Source of the DNA: Apostichopus japonicus
Taxonomy: Eukaryota; Echinodermata; Holothuroidea; Aspidochirotida; Stichopodidae
DNA length: 64,000 bases
Assembly (NCBI RefSeq): GCF_037975245.1
Contig: NC_092568.1
Coordinates: 7,115,501 to 7,179,500 of the forward strand
Direction: 5' to 3'
Shown one piece after another: positions 13,165 through 27,200 of the stretch. How positions within the stretch are numbered: the stretch's first letter is position 1; each line of letters starts with the position of its first letter. Below the pieces are notes generated by a model, which saw nothing but the letters and a program-made list of their open reading frames with translations, did not search any database and was not told the origin of the DNA. The position numbers and the translations under genes are program-made.

Positions 13165-16100
13165 CAAGACAACATCCAGGGGTCCCGTCTGTCTTCTTCC
13201 GTTGTTGTCTGTTTCTTAATCGATCTTCTGTCCTCATTCACCGTCTAGAAGTACCATCCAGTGTCTTCATCCATCTGCCTGCTATTAAATCTGTAAGAAA
13301 AAGGATAAGACAAACAGTTCAAACATATCAAATATATTGCAAAATTCACCCACCCACCAGGGATCCCCTGTCTGTCTTCTTAGGGCGTCCTCAAGAGTCA
13401 TGGTCCTCCCGCTTATTCATCCATCTCATTCCTCCTTCATATCTGAAAGTAAAAAGTAAAACAGTTAAAACATATCAAACACATTGTGAAACCCACCTAT
13501 CCAGGGGTCCTGTCAGTCTTCTGTTTCTTCATCCATCTTCTGTCCTGTTCCAACGTCTCCATCGATCTGCCTGCTAACATATCTGAAAGAACAAGGTTAA
13601 GGAAAACAGTTAAAACATATCAAACACATTGTGGAAAACGCACCTATCCAGGGGTCCCGTCAGTCTTCTTCGGTTGATGTTCTGCTTCTTCTTCTTCCAT
13701 CTTCTGTCCTGTTCCATCGTCTCCAAGTGCCGTCCAGCGTCTCCATCGATCTGCTATCTATCACATCTGAAATAAAAAGGCTAAAGAAAACAGTTAAAAC
13801 ATATCAAACACATTGTAAAACGCACCCATCCAGGGGTCCTGTCAGTCTTCTTCAATCGTTGTTCTACCTCTTCATTCATCTTCTGTCCTGTTCCACTGTC
13901 TCCAAGTGCCGTACAGCTTCTCCATCGGTCTGCCCGCTGTCATATCTGAAAGGAAAAGGCTAGGGAAACAGTTAAAACATATCAAACACATTGTAAAACG
14001 CTCTAATCTAGGGGTCCTGTCAGTCTTCCTCCGTCGTTGTTCTTCTTCTTCATCCATCTTCTGTCCTGTTCCACCGTCTCCAAGTGCCGTGCAGCTTCTC
14101 CATCAATCCGCCCTCTGTCATATCTGTAAGGAAAAGGCTAGGGAAAACATTTAAAACATATCAATCATTGTAAAACGCACCTATCCAGGGGACCCGTCAT
14201 TCTTCTTCCGTCGTTGTTCTGCTTCTTTATACATCTTCTGTCTTGTCCCACCGTCTCCAAGTGATTTCCAGCGTCTCCATCGAACTGCTTCCTATGTCAT
14301 CTGAAATTACAAGGCTAAGGAAAACAGTTAAAACATATCAAACACATTGTAAAACGCACCTATCCAGGGGACCCGTCATTCTTCTTCCGTCGTTGTTCTT
14401 CTTCTTCATTCATATTCTGTCCTGTTCCATCGTCTCCAAGTGATTTCCAGCGTCTACATCGAACTGCTCGCTATAACAAATGGAATTACAAGGCTAAGGA
14501 AATCAGTTAAAACATATCAAACATATTGTAAAACGCACCTCACCAGGGGTCCTGTCAGTCTTCTTCCGTCGTTGTACTGCTTCTTCATTCATCTTCTGTC
14601 CTGTTGCACCGTCTCCAAGTCCCTTCTAGCTTCTCCATCGGTCTGCCCGATGTCATATCTGAAAGGAAAAGGCTAGGGAAAACAGTTAAAACATATCAAT
14701 CATTGTAAAACGCACCTATCCAGGGGTCCTGTCAGTCTTCTTCAGTCGTTGTTCTGCCTCTTCATTCATCTTCTGTCTTGTAACACCGTCATCAAGTCCC
14801 GTCCAGCTTCTCAATCGGTCTGCCCGCTGTCATATATGAAAGTAAAGGCTAGGGAAAACAGTTAAAACATATCAAACACATTGTAAAACGCACCTATCTA
14901 GGGGTCCTGTCAGTCTTCTTCCGTCGTTGTTCTGCTTCTTCATCCATCTTCTGTCCTGTTCAACCATCTCCAAGTTCCGTTCAGCGTCTCCGTCGATCTG
15001 AATGCTATCACATCTGAAAGGAAAAGGCTAAGAAAAACAGTTAAAACATATCAAACACATTTTAAAACGCACATAACCAGGGGTCCTGTCAGTCTTCTTC
15101 CGTCGTCGTTCTTCGTCGTTCTTCTTATACATCCATCTTCTGTCCTGTTCCACCGTCTCCAAGTTCCGTTCAGCGTCTACGTCGATCTACCCTATGTCAT
15201 CTCTGAAAGGAAAATGCTAGGGAAAACAGTTAAAACATACCAATCATTGTAAAACGCACCTATCCAAGGGTCCTGTCAGTCTTCTTCAGTCGTTGTTCTG
15301 CCTCTTCATTCATCTTCTGTCTTGTTCCACCGTCATCAAGTCCCGTCCAGCTTCTCAATCGGTCTGCCCGCTGTCATATATGAAAGTAAAGGCTAGGGAA
15401 AACAGTTAAAACATATGAACACATTGTAAAACGCACCTATCTAGGGGTCCTGTCAGTCTTTTTCCGTCGTTGTTCTGCTTCTTCATCCATCTTCTGTCCT
15501 GTTCAACCATCTCCAAGTTCCGTTCAGCGTCTCCGTCGATCTGAATGCTATCACATCTGAAAGGAAAAGGCTAAGAAAAACAGTTAAAACATATCAAACA
15601 CATTTTAAAACGCACATAACCAGGTGTCCTGTCAGTCTTCTTCCGTCGTCGTTCTTCTTATACATCCATCTTCTGTCCTGTTCCACCGTCTCCAAGTTCC
15701 GTTCAGCGTCTCCGTCGATCTGCCCTATGTCATCTCTGAAAGGAAAAGGCTAAGAAAAACAGTTAAAACATACCAATCATTGTAAAACGCACCTATCCAG
15801 GGGACCCGTCATTCTTCTTTCGTCGTTGTTCTGCTTCTGCATTCATCTTCTGTCCTGTTCCAACGTCTCCAAGTGATTTCCAGCGTCTCCATCGAACTGC
15901 TTGCAATAACATCTGAAATTACAAGGCTAGGGAAATCAGTTAAAACGTATCAAACATATTGTAAAAATCACCTATCAGGGGTCCTGTTATTCTTCTTCCG
16001 ACGTTGTTCTGCTTCTTCATCCATCTTCTGTCCTGTTCCATCGTCTCCAAATGCCGTCTAGCGTCTACATTGATCTTCCATCTATCACATCTGAAATTAA

Positions 16101-19100
16101 AAGGCTAAAGAAAACAATTAAAACATATCAAACACATTGTAAAACGCACTTAACCAGGTACCCCAGCAATCTTCTTCCGTCGTTGTTCTTCTTATTCATC
16201 CATCTTCTGTCCTGTTTCACCATCTCCAAGTTCCGTTCAGCATCTCCGTCGATCTGCTCATTGTCATATCTGAAAGTAAAGGCTAGGGAAAACAGTTAAA
16301 ACATATCAAACACATTGTAAAACGCACTTAACCAGTGGTCCCATCAGTCTTCTTCCGTCGTTGTTCTTCTTATTCATCCATCTTCTGTCCTGTTTCACCA
16401 TCTCCAAGTTCCGTTCAGCATCTCCGTCGATCTGCTCATTGTCATATCTGAAAGTAAAGGCTAGGGAAAACAGTTAAAACATATCAAACACATTGTAAAA
16501 CGCACCTATCCTGGGGTCCTGTCAGTCTTCTTCCGTCGTTGTTCTCATTCATCCATATTCTGTCCTGTTCAACCGTCTCCAAGTACCGTCCAGCGTCTCC
16601 ATCGGTCTGCCCGCTGTCATATCTGAAAGTTAATGCTAGGGAAAACAGTTAAAATATATCAATCATTGTAAAACGCACCTATCCAGGGGACCCGTCATTC
16701 TTCTTCCGTCGTTGTTCTGCTTCTTCATCCATCTTCTGTCCTGTTTCACAGTCTAAAAGTGCCGTCCAGCGTCTCCATCGGTCTGCCCTCTGTCATCTCT
16801 GAAAGGGAAAGGCTATGGAAAACAGTTAAAACACATCAATCATTGTAAAACGCACCTATCCAGGGGACCCGTCATTCTTCTTCCGTCGTTGTTCTGCTTC
16901 TTCATTCATCTTCTGTCATGTTCCATCGTCTCCAAGTGATTTCCAACGTCTCCATCGAACTGCTTGCTATAACATCTGAAATTCCAGGGCTTAGGTAAAC
17001 AGTTAAAACATATCAAACATATTGTAAAACGCACCTATCACGGGTCCCGTTATTCTTCTTCCGACGTTGTTCTACCTCTTCATCCATCTTCTGTCCTGTT
17101 CCACCGTCTCCAATTGCCGTCTAGCGTCTACATCGATCTTCCAACTATCACATCTGAAATAAAAAGGCTAAAGAAAACAATTAAAACATATAAAAAACAT
17201 TGTAAAACGCACCTAACCAGGGGTCCAGTCAGTCTTCTTCAGTCGTTGTTCTGCCTCTTTATCCATCTTCTGTCCTGTTGCACCATCTCCTAGTTCCGTT
17301 CAGCGTCTCCGTCGATCTGCTCATTGTCATATCTGAAAGTAAAGGCTAGGGAAAACAGTTAAAACATATCAAACACATTGTAAAACGCACCTAACCAGGG
17401 GTCCTGTCAGTCTTCTTCCGTGGTTGTTCTTCTTATTCATCTATCTTCTGTCCTGTTCCACCGTCTCCAAGTGCCGTCCAGCTTCTCAATCGGTCTGCAC
17501 GCTGTCATATCTGAAAGTAAAGGCTAGGGAAAACATGTTCTGTCCTGTTCCACCATCTCCAAGTTTCGTTCAGCGTCTCCGTCGATCTGTCCTCTGTCAT
17601 CTCTGAAAGGAAAAGGCTAGGGAAAACAGTTAAAACATATCAATCATTGTAAAACGCACCTATCCAGGGGTCCCGTTATTCTGCTTCCGTCGTTATTCTG
17701 CTTCTTCATTCATCTTCTGTCCTGCTCCATCGTCTCCATGTGATTTCCAGCGTCTCAATCGAACGGCTTGCTATAACATCTGAAATGACAAGGCTAAGGA
17801 AAACAGTTGAAACCTATCAAAAACATTGTAAAACGCACCTAACCAGGGGTCCTGTCAGTCTTCTTCCGTCGTCATTCTTCTTATTCATCCATCTTCTGTC
17901 CTGTTGCACCAGCTCCAAGTTCCGTTGAGCGTCTCCATCGTACTGCTTGCTATAACATTTGAAATAAAAAGGCTAGGGAATACAATTAAAACATATCAAA
18001 CACATTGTAAAACACACCTAACCAGGGGTCCCAGCAGTCTTCTTCCGTCGTTGTTCTTCTTATTCATCCATCTTCTGTCCTGTTTCACCATCTCCAAGTT
18101 CCGTTCAGCGTCTCCGTCGATCTGCCCTCTGTCATCTCTGAAAGTAAATGCTAGGGAAAACAGTTAAAACACATCAATCATTGTGAAACGCACCTATCCA
18201 GGGGACCCGTCATTCTTCTTCCGTCGTTGTTCTGCTTCTTCATCCATCTTCTGTCCTGTTCCAACTTCTTCAAGTGCCGTCCAGCGTCTCCGTCGATCTG
18301 CCCTCTGTCATCTCTGAAAGGAAAAGACTAGGGAAAACAGTTAAAACACATCAATCATTGTAAAACGCACCTCTCCAGGGGACCCGTCATTCTTCTTCCG
18401 TCGTTGTTCTGCTTCCTCATTCATCTTCTGTCCTGCTCCATCGTCTCCAAGTGATTTCCAGCGTCTCAATCGAACTGCTTGCTATAACATCTGAAATTAC
18501 AAGGCTAGGGAATACAATTAAAACATATCAAACACATTGTAAAACGCACCTATCCAGGGGTCCCAGCAGTCTTCTTCCGTCGTTGTTCTTCTTATTCATC
18601 CATCTTCTGTCCTGTTGCACAGTCTCCAAGTTCCGTTCAGCGTCTCCGTCGATCTGCCCTCTGTCATCTCTGAAAGACAAAGGCTAGGGAAAACAGTTAA
18701 AACACACCAATCATTGTAAAACGCACCTATCCAGGGGACCCGTCATTCTTCTTCTGTCGTTGTTCTGCTTCTTCATTCATCTTCTGTCCTGCTCCATCGT
18801 CTCCAAGTGATTTCCAGGGTCTCAATCGAACTGCTTGCTATAACATCTGAAATAAAAAGGCCAAGGAAAACAATTATAACATATCAAACACATTGTAAAA
18901 CGCACCTAACCAGGGGTCCCGTTATTCTTCTTCCGACGTTGAGTTGCTTCTTCATCCATCTTCTGTCCTGTTCCACCGTCTCCAATTGATTTCCAGCGTC
19001 TCCATCGAACTGCTTGCTATAACATCAGAAATTACAAGGCTAAGGAAAACAGTTAAAACATATCAAACACATTGTAAAACGCACCTATCACGGGTCCCGT

Positions 19101-21230
19101 TATTCTTCTTCCGTCGTTGTTCTGCTGCTTCATCCATCTTCTGTCCTGTCCCATCGTCTCCATTGCCGTCTAGCGTCAACATCGATCTTCCATCTATCAC
19201 ATCTGAAATAAAAAGGCTAAATAAAACAATTAAAACATATCAAACACATTGTAAAACGCACATAACCAGAGGTCCTGTCAGTCTTCTTCCGTCATTGTTC
19301 TTCTACTTCATCGATCTTCTGTCCTGTTGTACCGTATCCAAGTGCCGTCCAGCGTCTCCATTGGTCTGCCTGCTATCATATCTGAAATAACAAGGCTAAG
19401 GAAAACAGTTAAAACACATCAACCATTGTAAAACATACCTAACCAGGGATCCTGTCAGTCTTCTTCTGTCGTTGTTCTTCTTCTTCATCCATCATCTGTC
19501 CTGTTCGACCATATAAAAGTGCCTTCCAGCGTCGCCATCGATCTACCTGCCACCACATCTGAAATAACAAAGCTAAGGAAAACATTTAAAACATATCAAA
19601 CACATTGTAAAACGCACCTATCCAGGGGTCCCGTCAGTCTTCTTCCGTCGTTGTTCTGCTTCTTCATTCATCTTCTGTCCTGTTCCACTGTTTCCAAGTG
19701 CCGTCCAGCTTCTCCATCGGTCTATCCTCTGTCATCTGAAAGGAAAAGACTAGGGAAAACAGTTAAAACATATCAAACACATTGTAAAACGCACCTATCC
19801 AGGGGTCCTGTCAGTCTCCTTCCGTCGTTGTTCTTCTTCTCCATCCATCTTCTGTCCTGTTGCACCATGTCCAAGTGCCATCCAGCGTCTCCATCGATCT
19901 GCCTGCTATCATATCTATAAGAAAAAGGCTAGGGAAAACAGTTTAAACATATCAATCATTATAAAACGCACCTATATGGGGGTCCTGTCAGTCTTCTTCC
20001 GTCGTTGTACTGCTTCTTCATCCATCTTCTGTCCTGTTCCATCGTCTCCAATTGCCGTCTAGCGTCAACATCGATCTTCCATCTATCACATCTGAAATAA
20101 AAAGGCTAAATAAAACAATTAAAACATATCAAACACATTGTAAAACGCACCTAACCAGAGGTCCTGTCAGTCTTCTTCCGTCATTGTTCTTCTACTTCAT
20201 CGATCTTATGTCCTGTTGTACCGTATCCAAGTGCCGTCCAGCGTCTCCATTGGTCTGCCTGCTATCATATCTGAAATAACAAGGCTAAGGAAAACAGTTA
20301 AAACACATCAACCATTGTAAAACGTACCTAACCAGGGATCCTGTCAGTCTTCTTCTGTCGTTCTCCTTCTTCTTCATCCGTCATCTGTCCTGTTCGACCA
20401 TATAAAAGTGCCTTCCAGCGTCGCCATCGATCTACCTGCCACCACATCTGAAATAACAAAGCTAAGGAAAACATTTAAAACATATCAAACACATTGTAAA
20501 ACGCACCTATTCAGGGGTCCTGTCAGTCTTCTTCCGTGGTTGTTCTTCTTCTTCATCCATCATCTGTCCTGTTCGACCATATAAAAGTGCCATCCAGCGT
20601 CTCCATCGATCTGCCTGCTATCATATCTATAAGAAAAAGGCTAGGGAAAACAGTTAAAACATATCAATCATTATAAAACGCACCTGACCAGGGGTCCTGT
20701 CAGTCTTCTTCCGTGGTTGTTCTTCTTCTTCATCTATCTTCTGTCCTGTTCCACCGTATCCAAGTGTCGTCCAGCTTCTCAATCGGTCTGCACGCTGTCA
20801 TATCTGAAAGTAAAGGCTAGGGAAAACAGTTTAAACATATCAATCATTATAAAACGCACCTATATGGGGGTCCTGACAGTCTTCTTCCGTCGTTGTACTG
20901 CTTCTTCATTCATCTTCTATCCTGTTTCATCGTCTCCAAGTGCCGTCCAGCTTCTCCATCGGTCTGCCCTCTGTCGTATCTGAAAGGAAAAGGCTAGGGA
21001 AAACAGTTAAAACATATCAAACATTGTAAAACGTACCTATCCAGGGGTCCCGTCAGTCTTCTTCCGTCGTCGTTCTGCTTCTTCATCCATCTTCTGTCCT
21101 GTCCCATCGTCTCAAAGTGATGTGCAGCGTCTCCATCGATCTGCTTGCTATAACATCTGAAATTACAAGGCTAAGGAAAACAGTTAAAACATATCTAACA
21201 CATTATTAAATGCACCTATCCAGGTCTCCT
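13165..21230. repeat. Array 1: ~179-bp tandem repeat, about 45 copies
   Basis: CCAGGGGTCC(C/T)GTCAG-type starts recur at 13,501, 13,649, 13,830, 14,008, 14,185, 14,364 and 14,543 and so on to ~21,220, mostly 177-181 bp apart. Each unit holds GTCTTCTTCCGTCGTTGTTC, CATCTTCTGTCCTGTTCCAC, CCGTCCAGCGTCTCCATCGA, ATCTGAAAGGAAAAGGCTAG and GTTAAAACATATCAAACACA. Copies differ by a few to about 20 percent; adjacent pairs such as 14,700-15,230 and 15,240-15,750 repeat as two- to three-unit blocks. On the minus strand each unit shows TAGCCTTTTCCTTTCAG, a purine-rich segment, then CCTGGATAG|GTGCGT, resembling acceptor-exon-donor. The open frames of 60-150 codons on the plus strand are by-products of the repeat. 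The unit core is shared with array 3. Confidence 0.95.
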
Positions 21231-21249
21231 TCTTCCGCCTACTTCTTCC

Positions 21250-24200
21250 GCCTACTCACACTTAGATACTGTACCCTACTCACGCTTGGATACTCTACTC
21301 ACGCTTATATACCCTACGCACGCTTAGAAACAATACTACGCTTAGGTACCCTACTTATTCTTAGATACCATACTCAAGTTAAGATACCCTTCTCACCCTT
21401 AGATACCCTAAATAGGCTTAGATACCCAGTACTCTGGCTTAGATGCGCTACTCAGGCCTAGATACCCTACTGAGGCTTAGATACTGTACCCTACTCAGGC
21501 TTACATACCTTACTCACGCTTAGTTACCCTACTCACGCTTATATACCCTACTAAACTTATATACCTTACTCACGCTTACATACCCTACTCACACTTAGAT
21601 ACCCTACATAGGCTTAGGTACCCATTACTATGGCTTAGATACCCTACTCAGGCCTATATACCCTACTCAGGCTTAGATACTGTACCCTACTCACGCTTAG
21701 ATACCCTATACTCACCCTTAGATACCCTTAATAGGCTAAGATACCCAGTACTCTGGCTTAGATACGCTATTCAGGCCTAGATACCCAACTGAGGCTTAGA
21801 TACCCTACACAGCTTAACATACTGTACCCTACTCCGGCTTGTACCCTCATCAGGCTAAGATACCCTATTCACGCTTAGATACCCTAATCACGATTATATA
21901 TACCCTACTCACGCTTAGATACCCTACATAGGCTTATATACCTAGTACTCTGGCTAAGATACCCTACTCAGGTAGATACCCTACTGAGGCTTAGATACCC
22001 TACTCAGGCTTAGATACTGTACCCTACTCCGGCCTGTACCCTAATCAGGCTAAGATACCCTATTCACGCTTATATAGCCTACTCAGGCTTAGATACGCTA
22101 CTCAGGCTTAGATTCCATACTCAGGCTTAGATAACCTATTCACGCTTATATACCCTACTATAGATATCCTACTCACGCTTATATACCCTACTCAGGCTTA
22201 GATACCGTACTACGCTTAAATACCCTACTCACGCTTAGGTACACTACTCAAGCTTAGATACCCTACTCAGACTTATATAACCTACTCCCTCTTAGATACC
22301 ATACTCACATTAGATACCCTTCATACCCTACTGTGGCTTAGATACCCTGCTCAGGCCCAGATACCCTACTCAGGCCTAGATACCCTACCGAGGCTTAGAT
22401 ACTGTACCCTACTCAGGCTTAGATTTCATACTCAGGCTTAGATACCCTATTCACGCTTATATACCCTACTCATGCTTAGATACCCTATTCAAGCTTATAT
22501 ACCCTACTCACACTTAGATACCCTACTGTGGCTTAGATACCCTACTCAGACTTAGGCACCTATCTCAGATTAAGAAACCCTAATCACCATTAGATACCCT
22601 TCTCACACTATGATGCCATACATAGGTTTAGATACCCAGTAGACCTACTGTGGCTTAGATACCCTACTGAGGCCCAGATACCCTACTCTGGCCTTGATAA
22701 CCTACCGAGGCTTAGATACTGTACCCTACTCAGGCTTAGATTCCATACTCAGGCTTAGATACCCTATTCACGCTTATATAGCCTACTCATACTAAGATAC
22801 CCTATTCAAGCTTATATACCCTACTCACACTTAGATATTCTACTGTGGCTTAGATACCCTACTCAGGCCCAGACACCCTACTCAGGCCTAGATACCCTAC
22901 CGAGGCTTAGATACTGTTCCCTACTCAGGATTAGATACCCTACTCAGGCTTAGATACCCTATTCACGCTTATATACCCTACTCATGCTTAGATACCCTAT
23001 TCAAGCTTATATACCCTACTCACACTTAGATATTCTACTGTGGCTTAGATACCCTACTCAGGCTTAGGTACCTATCTCAGATTTAGAAACCCTAATCACC
23101 CTTAGATACCCTTCTCACACTAAGATGCCCTACATAGGTTTAGATACCCAGTAGGCCTACTGTGGCTTAGATACACTACTCAGGCCTAGATACCCTACTG
23201 TGGCCTAGAAACCCTACTGTGGCTTAGATACCCAGTACTCAGGCCTTGATACCCTACTGCAGCCTAGATACCCTACTGTGGCTTAGATACCCTACTACTC
23301 TGGCCTAGATACCCTACTGAGGCTTAGATACTGTACCCTACTCAGGCTTAGATTCCATACTCAGGCTTAGATACCCTATTCTCGCTTATATACCCTACTC
23401 AGGCTTAGATACCATATTCACGCTTATATACCCTACTCACGCTTAGATACAGTACTACCCTTAAATACCCTACTCACGCTTAGATGCACTACTCAAGCTT
23501 AGATACCCTACTCAGACATATATACCCTACTCCCCCTTAGATACCATACTCACACTTAGATACCCTTCATACCCTACTGTGGCTTAGATACCCTACTCAG
23601 GCCCAGATACCCTTATCAGGCCTAGATACCCTACCGAGGCTTAGATACTGTACCCTACTCAGGCTTAGATTCCATACTCAGGCTCAGATACCCTATTCAC
23701 GCTTATATACCCTACTCATGCTTAGATACCCTATTCAAGCTTATATACCCTACTCACACTTAGATACCCTACATAGGCTTAGATACCCAGCACTATGGTT
23801 TAGAAACCTTACTCAGGCTTAGATACCCTAATCTTCCTTAGATACCCTACTCACAATAAGTTGCCCTATATAGGTTTATTTACCCAGTAGGCCTACTGTG
23901 TCTTAGATACCCAGTACTCAGGCCTAGTTACCCTACCGAGGCTTAGATACTGTACCCTACTCAGGCTTAGATTCCATACTCAGGCTTAGATACCCTATTC
24001 ACGCTTATATACCCTACTCACACTTAGATACCCCACACTCACACTTAGATACCCCACAACTCAGGCTTAGATACCCTATTCACGCCTAGATACCCTACTC
24101 ACACTTAGATACCCTACTCACCCTTAGATAACCTATTCAAGCTTAGATACCCTAGTCACGCTTAGATACCCTACATTGGCTTACATACCCAGTACTCTGG

Positions 24201-27200
24201 CTTTGATACCTTGTCAGGCCTAGATACCCTACTAAGGCATAGATACCCTACCGAGGCTTAGATACTGTACCCTACTTAGGCTTAGATTCCATACTCAGGC
24301 TTAGATACCCTATTAACGCTTATATACCCTACTCATGCTTAGATACCCTATTCAAGCTTATATACCCTACTCACACTTAGATATTCTACTGTGGCTTAGA
24401 TACCCTACTCAGGCTTAGGTACCTATCTCAGATTTAGAAACCCTAATCACCCTTAGATACCCTTCTCACACTAAGATGCCCTACATAGGTTTAGATACCC
24501 AGTAGGCCTACTGTGGCTTAGATACACTACTCAGGCCCAGATACCCTACTGTGGCCTAGATACCCTACTGTGGCTTAGATACCCAGTACTCAGGCCTTGA
24601 TACCCTACTGCAGCCTAGATACCCTACTGTGGCTTAGATACACTACTCAGGCCCAGATACCCTACTCTGGCCTAGATACCCTACTGAGGCTTAGATACTG
24701 TACCCTACTCAGGCTTAGATTCCATACTCATGCTTAGATACCCTATTCACGCTTATATACCCTACTCAGGCTTAGATACCCTATTCACGCTTATATACCC
24801 TACTCACGCTTAGATACCCTACTCAGACTTATATACCATACTCACACTTAGAAACCCTTCATACCCTACTGTGGCTTAGATACCATACTCACACTTAGAT
24901 ACCTTTCATACCCTACTGTGGCTTAGATACCTTACTCAGGCCCAGATACCCTACTCAGGCCTAGATACCCTACCGAGGCTTAGATACTGTACCCTACTCA
25001 GGCTTAGATTCCATACTTAGGCTTAGATACCCTATTCACGCTTATATACCCTACTCACACTGAGATATTCTACTGTGGCTTAGATACCCTACTCAGGCCC
25101 AGATACCCTACTCAGGCATAGATACCCTACCGAGGCTTAGATACTGTTCTCTACTCAGGCTTAGATTCCATACTCAGGCTTAGATACCCTATTCACAGTT
25201 ATATACCCTACTCATGCTTAGATACCCTATTCAAGCTTATATACCCTACTCACACTTAGATATTCTACTGTGGCTTAGATACCCTACTCAGGCTTAGGTA
25301 CCTATCTCAGATTTAGAAACCCTAATCACCCTTAGATACCCTTCTCACACTAAGATGCCCTACATAGGTTTAGATACCCAGTAGGCCTACTGTGGCTTAG
25401 ATGCCCTTCTCAGGCCCAGATACCCTACTCTGGCCTAGATACCCTATTGAGGCTTAGATACTGTACCGTACTCAGGCTTAGATTCCATACTCAGGCTTAG
25501 ATACCCTACTCAGGCTTAGATTCCATACTCAGGGTTAGATACCCTATTCACGCTTATATACCCTACTCAGGCTTAGATACCCTATTCACGCCTATATACC
25601 CTATTCACGCTTAGATACCGTACTACGCTTAAATACCCTACTCATGCTTAGATACCCTTCATACCCTACTGTGGCTTAGATACCCTACTCAGGCCCAGAT
25701 ACCCTACTCAGGCATAGATACCCTACCGAGGCTTAGATACTGTACTCTACTCAGGCTTAGATTCCATACTCAGGCTTTGATACCCTATTCACGCTTATAT
25801 ACCCTACTCATGCTTAGATACCCTATTCAAGCTTATATACCCTACTCACACTTAGATATTCTACTGTGGCTTAGATACCCTACTCAGGCTTAGGTACCTA
25901 TCTCAGATTTAAGAACCCTAATCACCCTTAGATACCCTTCTCACACTAAGATGCCCTACATAGGTTTAGATACCCAGTAGGCCTACTGTGGCTTAGATGC
26001 CCTTCTCAGGCCCAGATACCATACTCTGGCCTAGATACCCTATTGAGGCTTAGATACTGTACCCTACTCAGGCTTAGATTCCATACTCAGGCTTAGATAC
26101 CCTACTCAGGCCCAGATACCCTATTCAGGCATAGATACCCTACCGAGGCTTAGATACTGTACTCTACTCAGGCTTAGATTCCATACTCAGGCTTAGATAC
26201 CCTATTCACGCTAATAAACCCTACTCAGGCTTGTATTCACGCTTATATACCCTACTCAAGCTTAGATACCATACTACGCTTAAATACCCTACTCACGCTT
26301 AGATACACTACTCAAGCCTATATACCCTACTCACACTTAGATACCCTACTGTGGCTTAGATACCTTACTCAGGCCCAGGTACCCTTCTCTGGTCTAGATA
26401 CCCTACCGAGGCTTAGATACTGTACCCTACTCAAGCTTAGATTCCATACTCAGGCTTAGATACCCTACTCAGGCTTAGATTCTATACTCAGGCTTAGATA
26501 CCCTATTCACGCTTATAAACCCTACTCAGGCTTGTATTCACGCTTATATACCCTACTCAAGCTTAGATACCGTACTACGCTTAAATACCCTACTCACGCT
26601 TATAGATACCCTACTCCCCCTTAGATACCATACTCACACTTAGATACCCTTCACACCCTACTGTGGCTTAGATACCATACTCACACTTAGATACCTTTCA
26701 TACCGTACTGTGGCTTAGATACCCTACTCAGGCCCATATACCCTACTCAGGCATAGAAACCCTACCGAGGCTTAGATACTGTACCCTACTCAGGCTTAGA
26801 TGCCATACTCAGGCTTAGATACCCTATTCACGCTTATATACCCTACTCATGCTTAGATACCCTATTCAAGCTTATATACCCTACTCACACTTAGATATTC
26901 TACTGTGGCTTAGATACCCTACTCAGGCTTAGGTACCTATCTCAGATTTAAGAACCCTAATCACCCTTAGATACCCTTCTCACACTAAGATGCCCTACAT
27001 AGGTTTAGATACCCAGTAGGCCTACTGTGGCTTAGATGCCCTTCTCAGGCCCAGATACCCTACTCTGGCCTAGATACCCTATTGAGGCTTAGATACTGTA
27101 CTCTACTCAGGCTTAGATTCCATACTCAGGCTTAGATACCCTACTCAGGCTTAGATTCCATACTCAGGGTTAGATACCCTATTCACACTTATATACCCTA

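Noticed and set aside
13486-21461. Many plus-strand open frames of 60-148 codons (LLAITSEI, VKTYQTHCKTHL, PSLFFLFIHLLSC types)
   Set aside because: They are the array 1 unit read in an accidental frame; they start and stop at unit-level variants and have no domain character.
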